DNA from: Chrysaora quinquecirrha
Lineage: Eukaryota > Cnidaria > Scyphozoa > Semaeostomeae > Pelagiidae
DNA length: 64,000 nucleotides
Assembly: GCA_014526335.1 (NCBI GenBank)
Contig: JACTAT010000282.1
Coordinates: 248,001-312,000, forward strand
Direction of reading: 5' to 3'
Both the position numbers and the translations under genes were made by a program. The notes under the pieces are model-generated. The model was not told the origin of the DNA. It did not search any database and saw nothing but the letters and a program-made list of their open reading frames with translations. Below are positions 12,040-22,307 of the stretch, piece after piece; position 1 is the first letter of the stretch; the number at the start of each line of letters is the position of its first letter.

Positions 12040-12825
12040 AAAAGTCAACGTTCTCATTACTATCATTTGCAAACCTCATAATTCTTGTGAACATAAAAGG
12101 ATTGATCCCTTCAGCTAGCGTATTATAAGGTTGTTGAACGAATGCATCGTAGCTCTCTTCAGAAATATCATCATCATTCAGGCTATCTTCACTATTATAA
12201 TCAGTGATAAGTCCCTAGCCATCAGTACCACTGGTACCGACATAGGCGTCGTCGGCAGTGTTGAATGCTCTGTCTGTTATCTCTTGAAGCGCTGTTTGGA
12301 CCATTACATCACACACCATTGTAGGTCATCTAACGCAGATTCTGAAGGTTGTAATATTATAGGTTCTGAAGATTGTGTTGATGCTTGAGCATCAATCGAA
12401 TAGTAAAGAGAATATTTATATGAGAAGATCTTTCCAGTCTTATAAGTGTATTTAAATGAGTATAAATTATGCTTTTACAAATTACCTCTAGTATATCAGC
12501 ATTGTATGGTGTGAGTCTGCATAATGGGCATGAATTCATTCTCAAACACCATCTGAAATAAAAAATAAAGAAATAAATACTTGAAATAATGAGTACAAGC
12601 GAATGTTTGAAATAATTATTATAGGCCTAAGTGAATGCTTGAAACAACATACTGGTTTATGCATCTCAGATGAAAAACTTGCTCACACTGCCGGCATCTC
12701 GAGTCGTAAGTACCATCCAACTCAGTTGTTAGACAAATGGAGCAGTTGTTCTGAAATACTGCCTGTCCTGGTTGCAGCTTGATAATTGGCTGCAAGCTGA
12801 CAATTGCTCTTCTTGCTCCAATCAT
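12040..12825 (-). pseudogene. RING-like (C4HC3-type) protein, Polinton copy A
   Basis: Three exons parallel the copy at 37096. Exon 1 (12653-12825) encodes C-S-I-C, C-R-Q-C and H-L-R-C; exon 2 (12486-12552, acceptor TTTCAG, donor GTAATT) encodes N-S-C-P-L-C-R. The metal ligands read C-x2-C, C-x2-C, H-x2-C, C-x2-C, which fits a RING-CH or PHD-like zinc finger, typically a ubiquitin-ligase module. The exon 3 acceptor is damaged: copy B has TTAG where this copy reads TTCG. The acidic tail (E-D-S-L-N-D-D...S-E-E-S-Y-D-A-F) is partly retained. An upstream ATG at 12900 adds 25 hydrophobic residues; 12825 is used because both copies are conserved from there. A perfect heat-shock element lies about 110 bp upstream. 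Confidence 0.6.
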
Positions 12826-12933
12826 CTTTTCTCTAAGACACATAACTAAACACACAACAGACTTAAGTAGGCTGAAGCAAAATAAAAACAACAAACTCAA
12901 CGGTTTTGAGAGTTTCTGAAAAGCCTCGAAAAG

Positions 12934-12956
12934 TTCTAGAAACTTCTAGAAAGTTC
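12934..12956. promoter_or_regulatory. Perfect five-unit heat-shock element
   Basis: The sequence reads TTC-TA-GAA-AC-TTC-TA-GAA-AG-TTC: five alternating TTC/GAA units with exact 2-bp spacers, matching the HSF trimer consensus. It lies just upstream of the minus-strand RING gene and about 40 bp from a CCAAT motif. The second Polinton copy has only a degenerate version near 36970-36995. Confidence 0.75.
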
Positions 12957-13060
12957 TAACCAATCAGATTTTAGAATTATCAGTGGCTTTCACTGTTTTC
13001 TGGAGACTTTCCCGTAAGTCTTTGAAAAGTTCTAGACCGTCGCACTATAGCGCGAGCTAA

Positions 13061-13115
13061 TGACGTCATTGATGAAGTCATTGGTAGTCGGACGCCCATG
13101 GTAGTCGGACGCCCA
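13061..13115. promoter_or_regulatory. CRE-like palindrome and 17-bp tandem repeat upstream of RING copy A
   Basis: TGACGTCA, the full cAMP-response-element palindrome, is at 13061-13068. It is followed by two head-to-tail copies of GGTAGTCGGACGCCCA(T/A). A partial heat-shock motif (GAAaagTTCtaGA) lies at about 13024-13035. Position suggests promoter elements of the minus-strand gene. Confidence 0.4.
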
Positions 13116-13865
13116 ATTTGCAACCTACTAACATGACTTAAAAGGGCTTTTAGTGAGCTAAGCTCTTCTTCCGAAACTGGCTTTAGCCTGGTCAGGTGAG
13201 TGTGAAGAATTTCCAAAAAGGTCCTCTCTGTTTGAGAATCATGTTTACAAACAAAAAAAATTCGTTATACAGCAGAAGCTATGCGATAGAATATATCATT
13301 ATCAATGCTAAAGGACTACAATAAAACCAGCTCTTTATATAAATCTAAAAACAATTACAAAATTACACAAGGGATTACTAGTAAAAGGTTCCATGAAATG
13401 ATAATAAAATTGAACAAAGGGCTCTAAAATACTAGAAAGTACAATAAAAGAATAACAAGTTGAGAGTGAAAACAAAGGCCTAAATCCTAAAACCGTAAAA
13501 TGAGTAACCAGTGACTACGCAGGTGAAAAACTATGTGATGACATCAAGTAGTATCCAACATCAAGTAGTATTTCTTAACTTTTGGTATAGTAGAAGTACT
13601 TTGCAGAGCTTCCAAACTTAGACAGGTTTACTCCCTGCATTTGAAATGCGAGCGGTAACTTGTTATTTCGTCTTCTAAGGACTACAAATACATATGGGCA
13701 TTTAGCGCAACAACACCTTGGATAATTTTAACACAGAAATTCCGCAAAGCAATAAAAAAAGTTATATACTTAGAAGTTATGTCTCTATCATCAAGGCATG
13801 CAAACTGGAATGTGGACTTCTCTCTGGTGAACATCTGACACAGCAACTGAGCATCTCCTGGACCA

Positions 13866-15234
13866 GTGTCTTCATCAGATTTGAGAACCTTGCTTACGAA
13901 TCCAAGGATCTCTGATTATACAACGTATGCCATTTTTTGCGTGGATAAAAACTTGATTAGTCCAGAGGACTTAAATGTTCCAACTCGAGCAGCTCCCCAG
14001 GAAAAGCATCTTTTTAGTGGAACGAGTTTTTCTAAACCTGAAAATGATGGGACAAACAGCTGCGTTTTTCTGTCGTTGAAGATTGCCGAAGCATTGCTGC
14101 TAGTGACTGATCGAGATTTCGTGGAGCGGAAAGCAGAAGTTGAAAAAATAATCACAAAATTTCCAAAGAAGTTCAATTCAGTGAGGGATATTACAATATT
14201 CTGCTGAAGATGCCTACAAATTGCTGTTTGAGCAAAGACTGATTTCCCAATGTCAACTTGAAACATTAAGTGGTACTGATGCTGTCTTCTCTGAACATGG
14301 AAAGTCGGATCTTCTGAAATCCCTTAAAACAGATGGAAATACATTAATCATAATCGTCCCAGATTATACTTTTGTAGCTTCCAACATGAAAGGAAGGATT
14401 GGTATTATTGACACCCATGTCATTTCTGAGAAGATTGGAGGGAACGGAAATGGTATTATCAACGTATTTCGTTCATCAAATGATGCATGCAGATGGGTTT
14501 GGAAACAGCTTATGAAAGCAGAGTCAGAAAAGAACCCCAGTCTATTGTTAAAATTGAGCTAGCAGAAAAAGAGGCAGGTGAACCAAGTGCCATAATCCAG
14601 TCCTGCATCATCCTGGATTCAAAATCGACATTGAATTCCGCTCCAGAACGATCAAGCATCCATGAATACGAAATCGGTCAGGAAACATCTCGTGACTACG
14701 AATGGATTAACTGTAGCGCAGAAATTCAAGAATCTTCGAATCAAATTTTCGAAATAGCTTGGTATTGCGTTGCACTCTGCACTTCAAAGAAAATTGCAGG
14801 ACCTTTCTTAAGTCGCTTGGTATAACAGGAGAAAGGAATCAGGCACCATTGCTTGATATAGTTTTCGGACAAGAAGGCCTTGTCAAAACAGAAGACAGAA
14901 AAGAATTGAAATCAAGGTTGAAGTTTTCAGAATGTGTTATCAAAGACATGGAAAGAGAGCTGGTACCTGTGGAAGCTGAAATAAGAAAATTTTTTTTGAC
15001 TTTTTGAAGGAATAGAGAAAGACTGTGCTACGAAGAGAGGTAGGAATGCCACAAGATGAGAACAATGTTCCACATCGCATTTACACGAACCAGTCAGAAA
15101 CGTCGAAATCTGTTCTTTCGGCAAAGAAAGCTTCTTTAGGCTACTCGAAGAAGAGTGACATGTCAAAGGGTCAGTTCATCAGAAAAGTTTGGGAAACATG
15201 TGTGAGGGAGCAGAAGAGAGATGGCTTTATATGA
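13866..15234 (+). pseudogene. Papain-fold cysteine-peptidase-like protein, frameshifted
   Basis: Five overlapping frames (13866-14207, 14221-14562, 14487-14825, 14759-15007, 15025-15234) read as one protein of about 450 residues broken by single-base shifts and stops. The N-terminal part has G-T-N-S-C-V-F-L-S-L (candidate Cys nucleophile). The middle has I-I-D-T-H (candidate Asp and His) followed by a Gly-rich turn and W-V-W-K. The C-terminal part is charged and probably helical. The Cys...D-x-H arrangement resembles peptidase C76 / UL36-like deubiquitinases, and similar ORFs occur in transposons. The family call is tentative. It lies between RING and PolB fragments on the plus strand, so it may be Polinton cargo or a separate insertion. 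Confidence 0.45.
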
Positions 15235-16070
15235 ATAGAAACAGAACATCATAATTTGTTTGATGATTTAGATCCCTAACCATTATTTCATTCACCTATT
15301 TTGTATAAACATGGTAGAAATTTGCTGTTCTATCAATTTAAACTCTGAACTTTATCTCGTAAAAGGCAATCTGTTACAATGCTCAACGTTAAGAAAAACA
15401 ACTTAATTTTGGTTGTAACCCAGAATTCACATAAGCGTGATAACCCCACAGTTTCTAGCTCCAGAGTTTCAATACTATAAAGAATAATCACACAATTTTC
15501 ACTTTAGAAAACTGAAATCATATTTTCGTAGCTAAATACCCTATTTAAAACAATTTCAGAAGTAGTTCCGTGAGTTCCGCGTTTTGGTTTTTCGCCCTAT
15601 ACAGTGGGGACGAAATGCTGAACTCGACTTCGCGGAACTTGCAATTTCAACCAAAAAAACACTTTGTATAGCATTTATGATTGGGAAAACTGCTATTTCA
15701 TTTCTTTGCAATTAAAATTATCGCATAATTTTCATTATAAAAAAGCCGAAATCATGTTTGAAGGTGCTGTTAGTATCAAGGCCTAGCCATGAGTTAGGCC
15801 CATTTTTCTAATGTCAATGATTATTGCATTTTGAGTAAGAGAATGCTACGAAAGAAAAATTAAAGTGGAATAAAACAGTAAAGAATCCTAGTAAAATGTT
15901 TTTCGTAGCTAAATACCATATTTAAAGCAATTTCAGAAGTAGTTCCGCGAGTTCCGCGTTTTGGTTTTTCGCCCTATACCGTGGGGAAAAAGGCGGAACT
16001 CGATTTTGCAGAAAATAGATTCTGCGGGTTCCGCGGATTCTGCAGGTTCCGCGTTTTGGAACCGGCCAGT
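15235..16070 (+). repeat. Non-coding stretch with a 115-bp direct repeat
   Basis: No gene. The block TTTTCGTAGCTAAATACC...GTTCCGCGTTTTGG occurs at about 15525-15640 and again at about 15898-16010, around 90% identical, roughly 375 bp apart. The preceding TTTTCACTTTAGAAAACTGA / TTTTCATTATAAAAAAGCCGA is also shared, so this looks like a diverged tandem duplication with an insertion. A further GTTCCGCG-rich stretch (16018-16056) leads up to the PolB fragment. Confidence 0.6.
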
Positions 16071-16074
16071 GAAG

Positions 16075-16885
16075 ATGTTTGATTATGAAGCAAAACGTCG
16101 CAAAAAGTATATACAGCTACCCGATTATATCAAAAAGAAGCAAGCCATCATCAATGTACAGAGCAGAGACAATAAATGCTTCATCTGGGCAATTCTATCT
16201 GCTATATATCCTGCTGATAGTAAGGCGGCTAAAAGAGTTACAAAGTATCAACCGTACATGAATGAACTCAACTGTGGAGGATTGACACATCCAGTGAAGA
16301 TAATTGATACATTCGAATTAAACAACAACATTTCAATCAAAATCTATTTGGATGAAGACAATGGGATTGTACCAGTAAGAGTAACTGAAGCTGTACGTGA
16401 AAAGCATATGCATTTGCAATTGAGGATCAATGGGGATAATGAGAGTCACTATTGCTGGATAAAGAGCTTGAGTCGTCTTTTAGCCGGTCGTGATGGTCAT
16501 AAACATCTTGCACAACGTTTTTACTGTCATGAACAGACTGGATGAACTGAATGGTGAAATCCGAGCCGTGTTCAAGAAAACCATGCCAATGATTAGATTA
16601 ACACCTGGAGAAAACGCAAGATGTGATTTGGCTACACACTGAGATTGCTGCAAACAGTCATTTCAAGGTAACAATAGAAAACAAGTCAAAGATCATTGTC
16701 ACATTACAGTAAAACACAGAGGTCTGGCTTGCAAGTATTGCAACTTCAGTCATCTGGATATGGTAGCAAACCGTCACACAATCCCGATCGTCTTCCACAA
16801 TCTGAAAGGGTGCGACATGCATCAAATCCTGAAGAATTTGAAAGGCAGAAATATAAAGATCATTGCCAATTCTTCTCTCCTTTTA
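16075..16885 (+). pseudogene. Polinton DNA polymerase B, N-terminal fragment
   Basis: From the ATG at 16075 about 155 codons encode a basic start, Y-I-Q-L-P-D-Y-I, D-N-K-C-F-I-W-A-I-L-S-A and H-Y-C-W-I-K-S-L-S-R-L-L, the order seen at the N-terminus of protein-primed PolB of Maverick/Polinton elements. After a stop near 16545 other frames continue with D-H-C-H-I-T, H-R-G-L-A-C-K-Y-C-N and I-V-F-H-N-L-K-G, the zinc-binding region and first exonuclease motif. Similarity ends near 16885. The palm and thumb domains are missing, so no polymerase activity is possible. Confidence 0.72.
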
Positions 16886-17105
16886 GCAGATCACCATCTG
16901 CCTTCTTCTTATATTCAATCAGATACATAGCTTGGTGAGGTTGTATGCTATCAGAAGTCTTGTATTCAAAGTATTTCAACATTCAGCCATTTGGTAGAGT
17001 GTGATTCATTTGATCTTTAAAGCCGAGGAAATGAGCCAAAGGTCTTGAAAATTTTATGAGAAGTGCACTGGTATCAATAATTCTTTATCAAGGTACATTT
17101 TTTCA

Positions 17106-17357
17106 TTATAAAAGACATATATACTTCCAAAATATTAATTTTCCATCTTCATCTGTGACTGTCACATACTCATTTGCTATTGAAAACCAATATTGATCTT
17201 GCAGTGATTTTTCTCCTCTATCCGGCAATGCCATTTCGCATTTTCTCATATTGTTTAATTGAAATACATGAGATAAATCAACTGTGAAATCTACTAAGTT
17301 CATTCTAACAGTAGCAAATCCCAAAGGAAGAATCAAGTCAAATTCTTCATCAATCAT
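17106..17357 (-). CDS. Small hypothetical protein overlapping the integrase stop codon
   Basis: 83 codons from the ATG at 17357 to a stop at 17106. The start overlaps the integrase stop as ATGA. The protein is mixed alpha/beta in composition with no signal peptide and no recognised family. A short minus-strand frame further downstream (about 16890-17000, with I-Q-P-H-Q-A-M-Y) may be another element gene or its continuation. The overlap suggests co-transcription with the integrase; the function is unknown. Confidence 0.35.
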   Translation of the reverse strand: MIDEEFDLILPLGFATVRMNLVDFTVDLSHVFQLNNMRKCEMALPDRGEKSLQDQYWFSIANEYVTVTDEDGKLIFWKYICLL

Positions 17358-18391
17358 ATTGTCTCCAATTGGCTTTCAGCTACCCACTCATCAAATTGTG
17401 GAGGATGGCCTCGCCATATGATTAAGTAGAAGTTTTTGCTTCTTTTTTCTTAGTTTTCAACACTAACTAGACAACAAATGTTTTTGGAAGATACCCACAT
17501 TGTATCTCTTCTTTTTAAAAACGATCAATTATCTTTTCACCTTGCAGATCTTCGATTTCATACATTACTGGATATCTTTCTTTAAAGACTTTACTGATCT
17601 TGAATATTTCTTCAGTGTAATTTTGCAAGTAGCCTTTCTTAAACATTCTCTTTTTCAAACTTAATCTCAAATAATCTCTATTTTTGAAAAGCTTTTTATT
17701 TTTTCTGGTTTCTTTTTTAATCAGTCTTTTTAGAACAGTGTTAGAATTGTCTTGGTTCACTTCAGAAGTTCTCATACCAATAGATCTGTGGTATGTTTTA
17801 TTGTATGGATTGACAAAATCTTGTAAATATAAATTTACCTCAACGTATTTTCAGCTGGAAAGTATCTATACATTTGTTCTTTTAATGGTCTGTTAAATCG
17901 TTCAACAATTGCTGCCTTTACTTCATTATTTGCAGTGTAAAACCCAATATCGTTTTTCTTCAACAAAGCTTGAAATTCTTTGTTTATAAACTCGCTGCCT
18001 TTCCCAGATCGTACCTTTTTAGGATTTCATTCTGATAAGATTTCTTTAAACACATTGACAATTTCTTTTGCAGTTTCTCTTTTGAGAGGTTTTACCCAGG
18101 CATCAATACAGCATAAGAGGAATGTGATGTTGTCGTTTTTTTTTTCAAATACGTCATATCAACAAGATCACATTCCCATAAATAATCAATGTTGTTGGTT
18201 AGTATCTGCTCCTGTTTAAAGCTCTTCCTACTTGGTTTGTGCAGTGAATAGGCAAGACTAGTTTTACTCCACTCTTCAACATCTTTCCTTTTCAAATAAG
18301 GAATCCCTTTTTTGAATCCCCTATACACTTTATCCCAACTCCCTAGAGAACCCGGAATAGAAGGATCAGAATATAACTTTTCTAATTTCAT
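17354..18391 (-). pseudogene. Polinton integrase (rve family) with C-terminal chromodomain, inactivated
   Basis: From the ATG at 18391: an N-terminal block with S-D-P-S-I-P-G-S-L-G, then W-E-C-D-L-V-D-M holding the first catalytic Asp. A frameshift follows at the 10-T run near 18131-18140. The second catalytic position reads R-S-G-K-G-S-E-F (about 17993-18011), where retrovirus-like integrases carry D-K/N-G, so this Asp is replaced by Gly. An in-frame TGA lies at 18027-18029. The Glu motif K-A-A-I-V-E-R-F-N-R is intact. Then come the SH3-like segment K-K-G-Y-L-Q-N-Y-T-E-E-I-F and a chromodomain-like end, Y-L-I-I-W-R-G-H-P-P-Q-F-D-E-W-V. The protein would insert the element's ends into host DNA, with the chromodomain probably guiding targeting. 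This copy is dead. Confidence 0.75.
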
Positions 18392-19239
18392 AATAAATCA
18401 ATTAACAATTCTAACAATTTAGCATTTGTTACACTTTTTCTTTGACGCTTTCTTTTCTTACACTTTCTTCCTTTATTTATGATATTTTTATCTGTTCCAC
18501 TGTCACTTCTATAAATACATCCAAGCAATAGTTTGTCACTACTCTTTAGTTTCATGTTGATCCAACAAGATTCTTGAAAGTCTGCTTTTAGGGTAGCGTC
18601 ATTCACTTTAAGTGATCTATGAATATAAATTATTATACCTCTTCTTGTACTATTTTCCACATTAATGTGGTGAATGTCATATTCAAATCTGTCAAGTATA
18701 AAATCTTCCTTCTTGACTAGCCTTCCGTACATTGGTTTAGCTTCTTTGATACATAAAATATGTGGTTTTGTCAATTGTTATTAGTGCCTTCAATTCATTT
18801 AGCTTGTTGGTTAAAATGCCAGCATTGGTATAAAGGCATCTTATGTACACTATTTACACTCTTCTCCTGACTTACTGTGGTGTTACCACTATTTTCTTCA
18901 CTCTCTTCAGATATCTGTCACACGGTGGACCCCTGACCTTTCACATGTGAGGGACCTGCTCACCCTCCTCCTTCTGTTTCTTCTTAGCCTCATTTAGGAG
19001 CTTTTTGAATTCGTCCCTTTGTTGTTCTGTCTGGTCATGGTCCGCAGAGACCTCCTTAAATTACCTTCACTTCTTTCCTTAAGTTTATTCATTCGCTTAA
19101 GTAGGTTTTTCTTCGGGACTGCTGAATTACACTCAATCAAAAGTGACCTGTGTTTTCCGTCTCCCTTCTTTCCTAGTTGTCTGCAAGATTGTATGTGTGC
19201 TGCATCAATTTTGACACCGCAAATGATGGCTATTTCCAT
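18388..19239 (-). pseudogene. LINE fragment: ORF1-like end and APE-type endonuclease N-terminal part
   Basis: The 18388-18774 frame has K-P-H-I-L-C-I-K-E-A-K-P (catalytic Glu motif), R-R-G-I-I-I-Y-I-H and L-L-L-G-C-I-Y-R-S, the start of an apurinic-type endonuclease domain of a non-LTR retrotransposon. It then collapses into low-complexity Lys/Arg. Upstream on the same strand (18994-19239) a frame resembles the C-terminal part of a LINE nucleic-acid-binding ORF1. No reverse transcriptase follows. The fragment sits between the integrase and the basic-protein genes, so it probably interrupted the Polinton-like element. Confidence 0.55.
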
Positions 19240-19352
19240 GAATGATTCTATATCTATATGATTCTATATATTTTACGCTTTTTTCTCACACCTTTTCCCC
19301 CATCAGCTAATTTTTTAAACCAGCCTCAACCACACACCTAAACCAGTTGCAG

Positions 19353-19607
19353 CTATGGCAATCCTTTTAATGCAAATATCTTTACGGCTTGTTTGCTAAT
19401 ATTTCTTTTCACTGCCCTTCCTCCTTGCTTAATTATTTGTCTAACTGCTGCTCCTGCTAATGTGTATTCAATCTTTGATGGATTTTCTAATGCTGTCTTC
19501 CTTTTATAACCACCTCTCATCAACTCTGTTGCTTCCTGGCCACCATCATTTTTTAACCTATCATCAATAATCATTGAGGCGAGAATAGTTCCTGCTAGTA
19601 ATGCCAT
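19353..19607 (-). pseudogene. Basic core-like protein, Polinton copy A (truncated)
   Basis: 84 residues starting M-A-L-L-A-G-T-I-L-A-S, homologous to the first part of the 38893-39288 protein, including E-L-M-R-G-G-Y-K-R-K. It ends early at G-L-P and lacks the basic Gly-rich C-terminus. A conserved hydrophobic N-terminus followed by a strongly basic body suits a small virion core or minor capsid precursor. It overlaps the next upstream gene slightly, as in copy B. Confidence 0.5.
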
Positions 19608-19620
19608 TATTTGAAATCAG

Positions 19621-19870
19621 ATTTTTTTTAGCATATGCCAGTTTATTCCATTTTTTCTTTGGTACCACAGCAGCTTGCCAGACTTCTCTAGGGATAAATT
19701 GAAAATTTTTGTCTTTTTTCCACCCCTTTTTCCTAATTCTTGGTTTCAATTTGCGTTGTAAGCCTGGTTATGGTCTAATTCCAATAGCTTTGATGATCAA
19801 ATTTTGAAGGTTTGAAAAAAACCTTTACCTCTTATTCTCTTTGTATGCTGTTTCTTTCTACCCCGCCTCT
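19621..19870 (-). pseudogene. Small very basic protein, Polinton copy A
   Basis: The copy-A counterpart of 38616-38846. An Arg/Lys-rich start (G-R-K-K-Q-H-T-K-R-I-R-G-K-G) is broken by stops, then K-P-R-I-R-K-K-G-W-K-K-D-K and F-I-P-R-E-V-W are conserved. The function is unknown; nucleic-acid binding is plausible from charge. It lies between the Fic-like gene and the core-like protein in both copies. Confidence 0.45.
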
Positions 19871-19885
19871 TACTTTTACCCAGCT

Positions 19886-20639
19886 TTATTTATCAGGTAG
19901 ATGTACTAAATTTATAGGAAATTCAAGACAAAGATTTATGATCAATTCATGTAGGTATTCTTGTAAACTCTCATCCGATTTTCTTAAAGCTTTAATATAC
20001 TTTTCTTTATCTTTCCATATTACCCATTTATTAGTTAGAAAACAATTAAAGAGTTTTGCTAATCTTCCATTGCCATCCGGAAAAGGATGTATTTGTAAAC
20101 ACTTTGGCAGAAATTCATGAGGTTGAATATTTCTATCATCCAAGAGTTTAACTAGTTCTTTCTCAAAAGTATTCTTTGTTGAAACATGTTATTCGCTGTT
20201 TTTGTACAAATTCTCCATAGTTTTCGTATATGATAAAGGAATGTCCTTTTTTTATTATACTAATTGTTAATCTGTTCGTATACTCTCTAATAGTTTTCCA
20301 ATAGATATAGGCATCTTGCAAATCACCAACTTCATTTTCTGTTTCAATAATTGAATTAGCAATTTAACTATTTCTTTTTAATTAAATGTAGTAATTTAAG
20401 ACAACATGTCAATATAACATAAAACAATCAGAGTCAATTAACAGTTTTTTGTCCCAATCTCCTAATACTTTATCATTGATTTCTGTAATAAACTCTTAAA
20501 TGAGGGAAATTGCTTCAGCTCTATTCTTGTTCATTATAAAATCTTCCACGAGTTTATTCACTTGTATCATTTTCTTAAATATCCTTTGCATCTTCCATTT
20601 TATTGGATAATGAATTAGGATTTCTTCAATCATTTCCAT
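19886..20639 (-). pseudogene. Fic-domain protein, Polinton copy A
   Basis: The frame starting at ATG 20639 contains several stops, but similarity to copy B continues through the region corresponding to E-V-G-D-L-Q-D-A-Y-I-Y and S-F-I-I-Y-E-N-Y-G-E-F. It ends in a clear Fic motif, H-P-F-P-D-G-N-G-R (about 20066-20092). Fic proteins transfer AMP or another nucleotide phosphate to target hydroxyls, with the His as catalytic base and the G-N-G-R loop binding the nucleotide phosphates. The final Arg of the canonical H-x-F-x-D/E-G-N-G-R-x-x-R is not present (L-A-K-L). Breaks near 20500, 20380 and 20160 make this copy non-functional. Confidence 0.6.
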
Positions 20640-20644
20640 TTCTG

Positions 20645-22150
20645 AAATTAAACTAAGAAGTCAGTTGTTTGAAAGATGTGCTACTTTTGGTTGAAAGTGT
20701 CCGAGGAATGTGTTTGAGTGGTTTAAGTTTGGTTAATGGTGTGTTTATTTCCTAGTTCATCAAAAAGATCTTAATGGGGCCAAGGGTCTCCCGTGTCCAA
20801 GAATTTCTCATACATGGAAAAGTCTTCAACCACCATAAGGAGGTCAAACGAGTTGGCTCCTTTATTAACAACCGAGAAATCATCAAGAGAGGCAGGATGG
20901 CCAGTTTGGTTAATATGGTCATAATTGGCTGAGGGAGTAACTTTTATGGTTTCTCCACGTTTGTTGATTCCCAAATTTTCTCTACATCGTGTGGACAGAT
21001 GGCATGAAGTTTTCCCGTAGTATGAGGCATTGCAGCCAGGGCATTTAAATTTATAAACGACGTTTGAGGACATTCGGGGAGGAATTTTGTCTTTGAAGGG
21101 GAAAAAAGAGGATATGCGCTTGGGGGAAGTAAAAATAACATTAAGTTTGATTTGAGGATAGCATTGTTTGATAAAACGGGTTAATTGCGTTTTAATTTTT
21201 AAGCTATAGATCCAAGAAAAGGAAGGCAGAAAATGAGCTTAGTTTTTCCTTCGTCATTGAGACGAGGGGAGGGTTTATTTTGAAATTTATGATTAAGAAG
21301 CTTACGAATGATGCTGTTGATGAGATAAGAAGGATAGCAATTAAGCAGAAGAATATGTTTGATGCGAGTAATTTCAGCATGAAAATTATGATAGGAAGAA
21401 GAAATATGAAATGCACGGTAGATAAGAACTTTCACGAGGTTTATTTTGTATATATCAGGAGACAAAGTAGCAAAATTAGTGTAGAGGCCAGTGAAGGTCT
21501 TTTTACGAAATAAATTAGTGGAAAAACTCTGGTTGTCATTACGAGATATTAGGACATCAAGAAATAATAAAGCGTTGTTGGACTCAAGTTCCATAGTAAA
21601 AGAAATATTCCTGTGTTGGTTGTTAATGTATTGAAGAAACTTATCTGCATAGACAAAATGTATCTTCAATGTATCTACGATACATGACAGGTTAAAATTC
21701 AGAAGGGCAATTATCAAGGTACTGTTTTTAAAGGGAACTCATGAATATATTAGCAAAGGAGGGGCCAAGGGGCGAACCCATGGCTACACCATCGATTTGA
21801 TCGTAGAGGCTATTATTGAAAATGAAATGATTGTCTTTAGCGGCAAGAGTTAGAAGATTACGAAACTGAGAGCGATTAAAAGTGTAATCGTTGTGCCTGA
21901 TATTTTCTGAAACAGAGAAAAATTGTTCTATGCGAAGGTCAATAGTTTCATCCAAAGGAATATCGGTGAAGAGGCTAGAAACATCGAAGCTGGCCATGAA
22001 AAGTTATTTATTAGATGCAAAATCAGTAATTTCAGACGCAAATGAGAAAAAGTTCTTGACAGAAAATTCATTGATAGTGAGGGGGTTAAGTATGGGAACA
22101 GGAAATTTGCTTAATTTGTAGTTGTAAGTGCCAAGAGCTGAGAGGATAGG
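20645..22150 (-). mobile_element. Penelope-like retroelement (RT plus GIY-YIG endonuclease), defective
   Basis: On the minus strand, 22140-21728 encodes the RT fingers and palm, with motif A F-D-V-S-S-L-F-T-D-I-P-L and motif B D-G-V-A-M-G-S-P-L-G-P-S-F-A-N. After stops, motif C reads Y-I-E-D instead of the usual Y-V-D-D, so the first catalytic Asp is lost. 21717-21199 encodes the thumb and linker, and 21073-20771 a GIY-YIG nuclease start (V-V-Y-K-F-K-C-P-G-C...Y-Y-G-K-T). The element ends in a tail (20645-20830) shared with two other loci. The domain order RT then GIY-YIG defines Penelope-like elements. At least three frame breaks are present. Confidence 0.8.
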
Positions 22151-22307
22151 ACGTGTAGGACTTGTTTCTCTCTTTCTATTAGTCTTTATTGACCTTTGTC
22201 CTTTATCATTCCTCTTGCTTTACTTTGTTATTTTGCGTATATTATACCCATATCATTATCTATTGTTGTAATTATTATAAAATCGCAAATTATTATTTCT
22301 TAATTTC

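Noticed and set aside
12980..13216. 78-codon minus-strand ORF upstream of RING copy A
   Set aside because: It runs through promoter-like motifs and the 17-bp tandem repeat and has no counterpart in copy B.
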